Assembly (NCBI GenBank): GCA_903928835.1
Contig: CAIYSK010000297.1
Span: 1 to 6,003, forward strand
Source: an uncultured cyanobacterium
Lineage (GTDB): Bacteria; Cyanobacteriota; Cyanobacteriia; PCC-6307; Cyanobiaceae
Direction: 5' to 3'
DNA length: 6,003 nt
Positions 4,822-6,003 of this stretch are shown piece after piece. The notes beneath the pieces were generated by a model. The model was given only the letters and a program-made list of their open reading frames with translations, searched no databases and was not told the DNA's origin. Both the position numbers and the translations under genes were made by a program. Positions within the stretch are counted from its first letter, which is position 1; each line of letters opens with the position of its first letter.

Positions 4822-6003
4822 CGGCGGCTTGCTTGGAGAGCACCAGTCTGAGCAGGATCGGCGCCAGGAAGGTGGTGCCAATCACCATCAGCAATATCGC
4901 CGCCTCCAACGGCGGTGTGAGCAGGCCGGCCTGGGTGCCCAGGCCCAGGAAAATCAAGCCCACCTCGCCCCGGGGGAGCATGCCCAAACCCACCACCAGG
5001 CGGTTTGTTTTCTCAGCGCTCACGTAGCTCCAACCCGAGGCCACCTTGCCGGCGATGGCCACCGCCAGCAGGAAGGCGGCCACGATCAGGCCCTCGCGGT
5101 TTTCGGGCTGCATGGGATTGAGCACCGAAAGATCCATGCCCGTGCCAATCAACACAAAGAAGATCGTGGCGAACAGGGCCACCAGGGGCTTCACCGCCGC
5201 CTGGATGGCGTGGGTGTGCTTGGAGCTGCTCAGGATCAGGCCCGCCGCAAAGGCCCCCAGGGCCGCCTCCAGGCCAATGGCCTGGGCCATAAAACAGCAA
5301 AGCGAGAGCACCACAAACGACGCCACCACCACTTCGCCCGGGGCCTTGAGCTGGTCGAGCAGCCAATCAAACAGCGGGGCCGCCGTGCGGCTCAACACCA
5401 ACGACACCACCACAAAGGCCGCCGCCGCCGTGACCAATTTCACGATCGGGCCCACACTGAACCCATCGCCGCCCGCCAACGACACCACCACGGCCAGGAT
5501 CACGATGCCGAGGATGTCATCGAGCACGGCCGCCCCAATCACGGTTTGGCCTTCCTTGGTTTTTAAAAACTTCAGCTCGCCAAACACGCTGGCGGTGATG
5601 CCAATGCTGGTGGCTGTCATGGCGGCGCCGGCAAAGATCGCCGGAATCAGCGGCACATGGAACAGGTAAAAGAGGCCAAAGGTGCCCAGGGCGAAGGGCA
5701 ACACCACGCCGGTCAAGGCCACCGTGGTGGCCTGCAGGCCCACCGCCACCAGCTCATCGAGTTCGCTCTCCAGGCCCGTGAGGAAGAGCAGGGCAAACAG
5801 ACCGATCTGGGAGACGGCCTGGAGACTCGAGAAGCCCTCGAGGTAGATGTCCTGCACCTGGGATGGGGTGATGTCGGCCAGGGAGGCCAACAGGCCAAGG
5901 GCCGATGCATTCAATTGGGCATGGGTTTCGGGAGGCACGATCAAATGCAGGCCCGACACGCCAATCAGCACCCCGGCCACCAATTCCCCCAGGATCGTGG
6001 GCA
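4802..6003 (-). CDS. CPA2-family Na+/H+ (monovalent cation/proton) antiporter, N-terminus beyond window
   Basis: Integral membrane exchanger that swaps Na+ or K+ for protons, serving pH and salt balance at the plasma or thylakoid membrane. Seen: 399 complete codons from the right edge to TAA at 4802, opening PTILGELVAGVLIG, which in the family follows the first helix; so roughly 20-50 residues are missing outside. Numbered from that proline: LLFLTGLESELDEL (71-84), the ion-binding double aspartate in AAVLDDILGI (157-166, Asp161/162), LEAALGAFAAGLIL (244-257), IGTGMDL (285-291) and GMLPRGEVGLIF (340-351). About a dozen hydrophobic helices are visible. There is no C-terminal TrkA/RCK domain, making it the short CPA2 type, like the NapA/NhaS3 proteins; the cyanobacterial NhaS3 of Synechocystis is a thylakoid member, but orthology is not shown here. 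It is followed by the methyltransferase on the same strand. Confidence 0.92.
   Translation of the reverse strand, partial: PTILGELVAGVLIGVSGLHLIVPPETHAQLNASALGLLASLADITPSQVQDIYLEGFSSLQAVSQIGLFALLFLTGLESELDELVAVGLQATTVALTGVVLPFALGTFGLFYLFHVPLIPAIFAGAAMTATSIGITASVFGELKFLKTKEGQTVIGAAVLDDILGIVILAVVVSLAGGDGFSVGPIVKLVTAAAAFVVVSLVLSRTAAPLFDWLLDQLKAPGEVVVASFVVLSLCCFMAQAIGLEAALGAFAAGLILSSSKHTHAIQAAVKPLVALFATIFFVLIGTGMDLSVLNPMQPENREGLIVAAFLLAVAIAGKVASGWSYVSAEKTNRLVVGLGMLPRGEVGLIFLGLGTQAGLLTPPLEAAILLMVIGTTFLAPILLRLVLSKQAAGAEQAA

Noticed and set aside
4879..4881. ATG at 4881 as the methyltransferase start
   Set aside because: It would overlap the antiporter coding region by 80 bases and add residues with no family resemblance; kept only as an alternative.
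4742..5566. 274-codon plus-strand open frame, H/Q/R-rich
   Set aside because: It is antisense to the antiporter transmembrane helices; histidine/glutamine richness is what reading antisense to hydrophobic codons produces.

Overview
The window is GC-rich, gene-dense bacterial DNA that reads best as the chromosome of a picocyanobacterium of the marine/brackish Synechococcus–Cyanobium group. The evidence is the set of cyanobacterial-looking housekeeping families (GlcE-type glycolate oxidase subunit, YeaD-like mutarotase, pheophytinase-like alpha/beta hydrolase, CPA2 cation/proton antiporter), very short or negative intergenic distances, and no exact HIP1 octamer (GCGATCGC) found by eye. The taxonomic call is inference. 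I see no mobile element, CRISPR array, phage gene, RNA gene or defence cassette.

Layout: (1) 1-942, minus: N-terminal two thirds or more of a four-carbon acid sugar kinase (DUF1537 family), running off the left edge. (2) 960-2144, plus: glcE, diverging from the kinase with only 14-17 bases between the start codons; an imperfect inverted repeat fills that gap. (3) 2123-3001 and 2964-3914, minus: an aldose/hexose-phosphate 1-epimerase preceded by an alpha/beta hydrolase, overlapping by 38 bases and so probably one transcript; the epimerase end overlaps the end of glcE by 22 bases. (4) 3915-3989: a short divergent intergenic region. (5) 3990-4304, plus: a small unrecognised membrane protein. (6) 4264-4821 and 4802-6003, minus: an isoprenylcysteine-methyltransferase-like membrane methyltransferase downstream of a CPA2 sodium/proton antiporter whose N-terminus lies beyond the right edge. 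The methyltransferase end overlaps the small membrane gene by 41 bases.

How the genes relate: kinase and GlcE share a control region and both handle small hydroxy acids (threonate/erythronate-type and glycolate-type), so coordinated salvage or overflow metabolism of sugar acids is plausible but unproven. Hydrolase plus mutarotase, and antiporter plus methyltransferase, look like two-gene transcription units whose members have no obvious shared pathway. No stretch longer than 300 bases lacks a gene. I do not see a clearly new biological system. The items most worth a second look are the inverted repeat between the two divergent starts, a nested stem-loop just after the antiporter stop codon, and a hairpin just after the small membrane gene.
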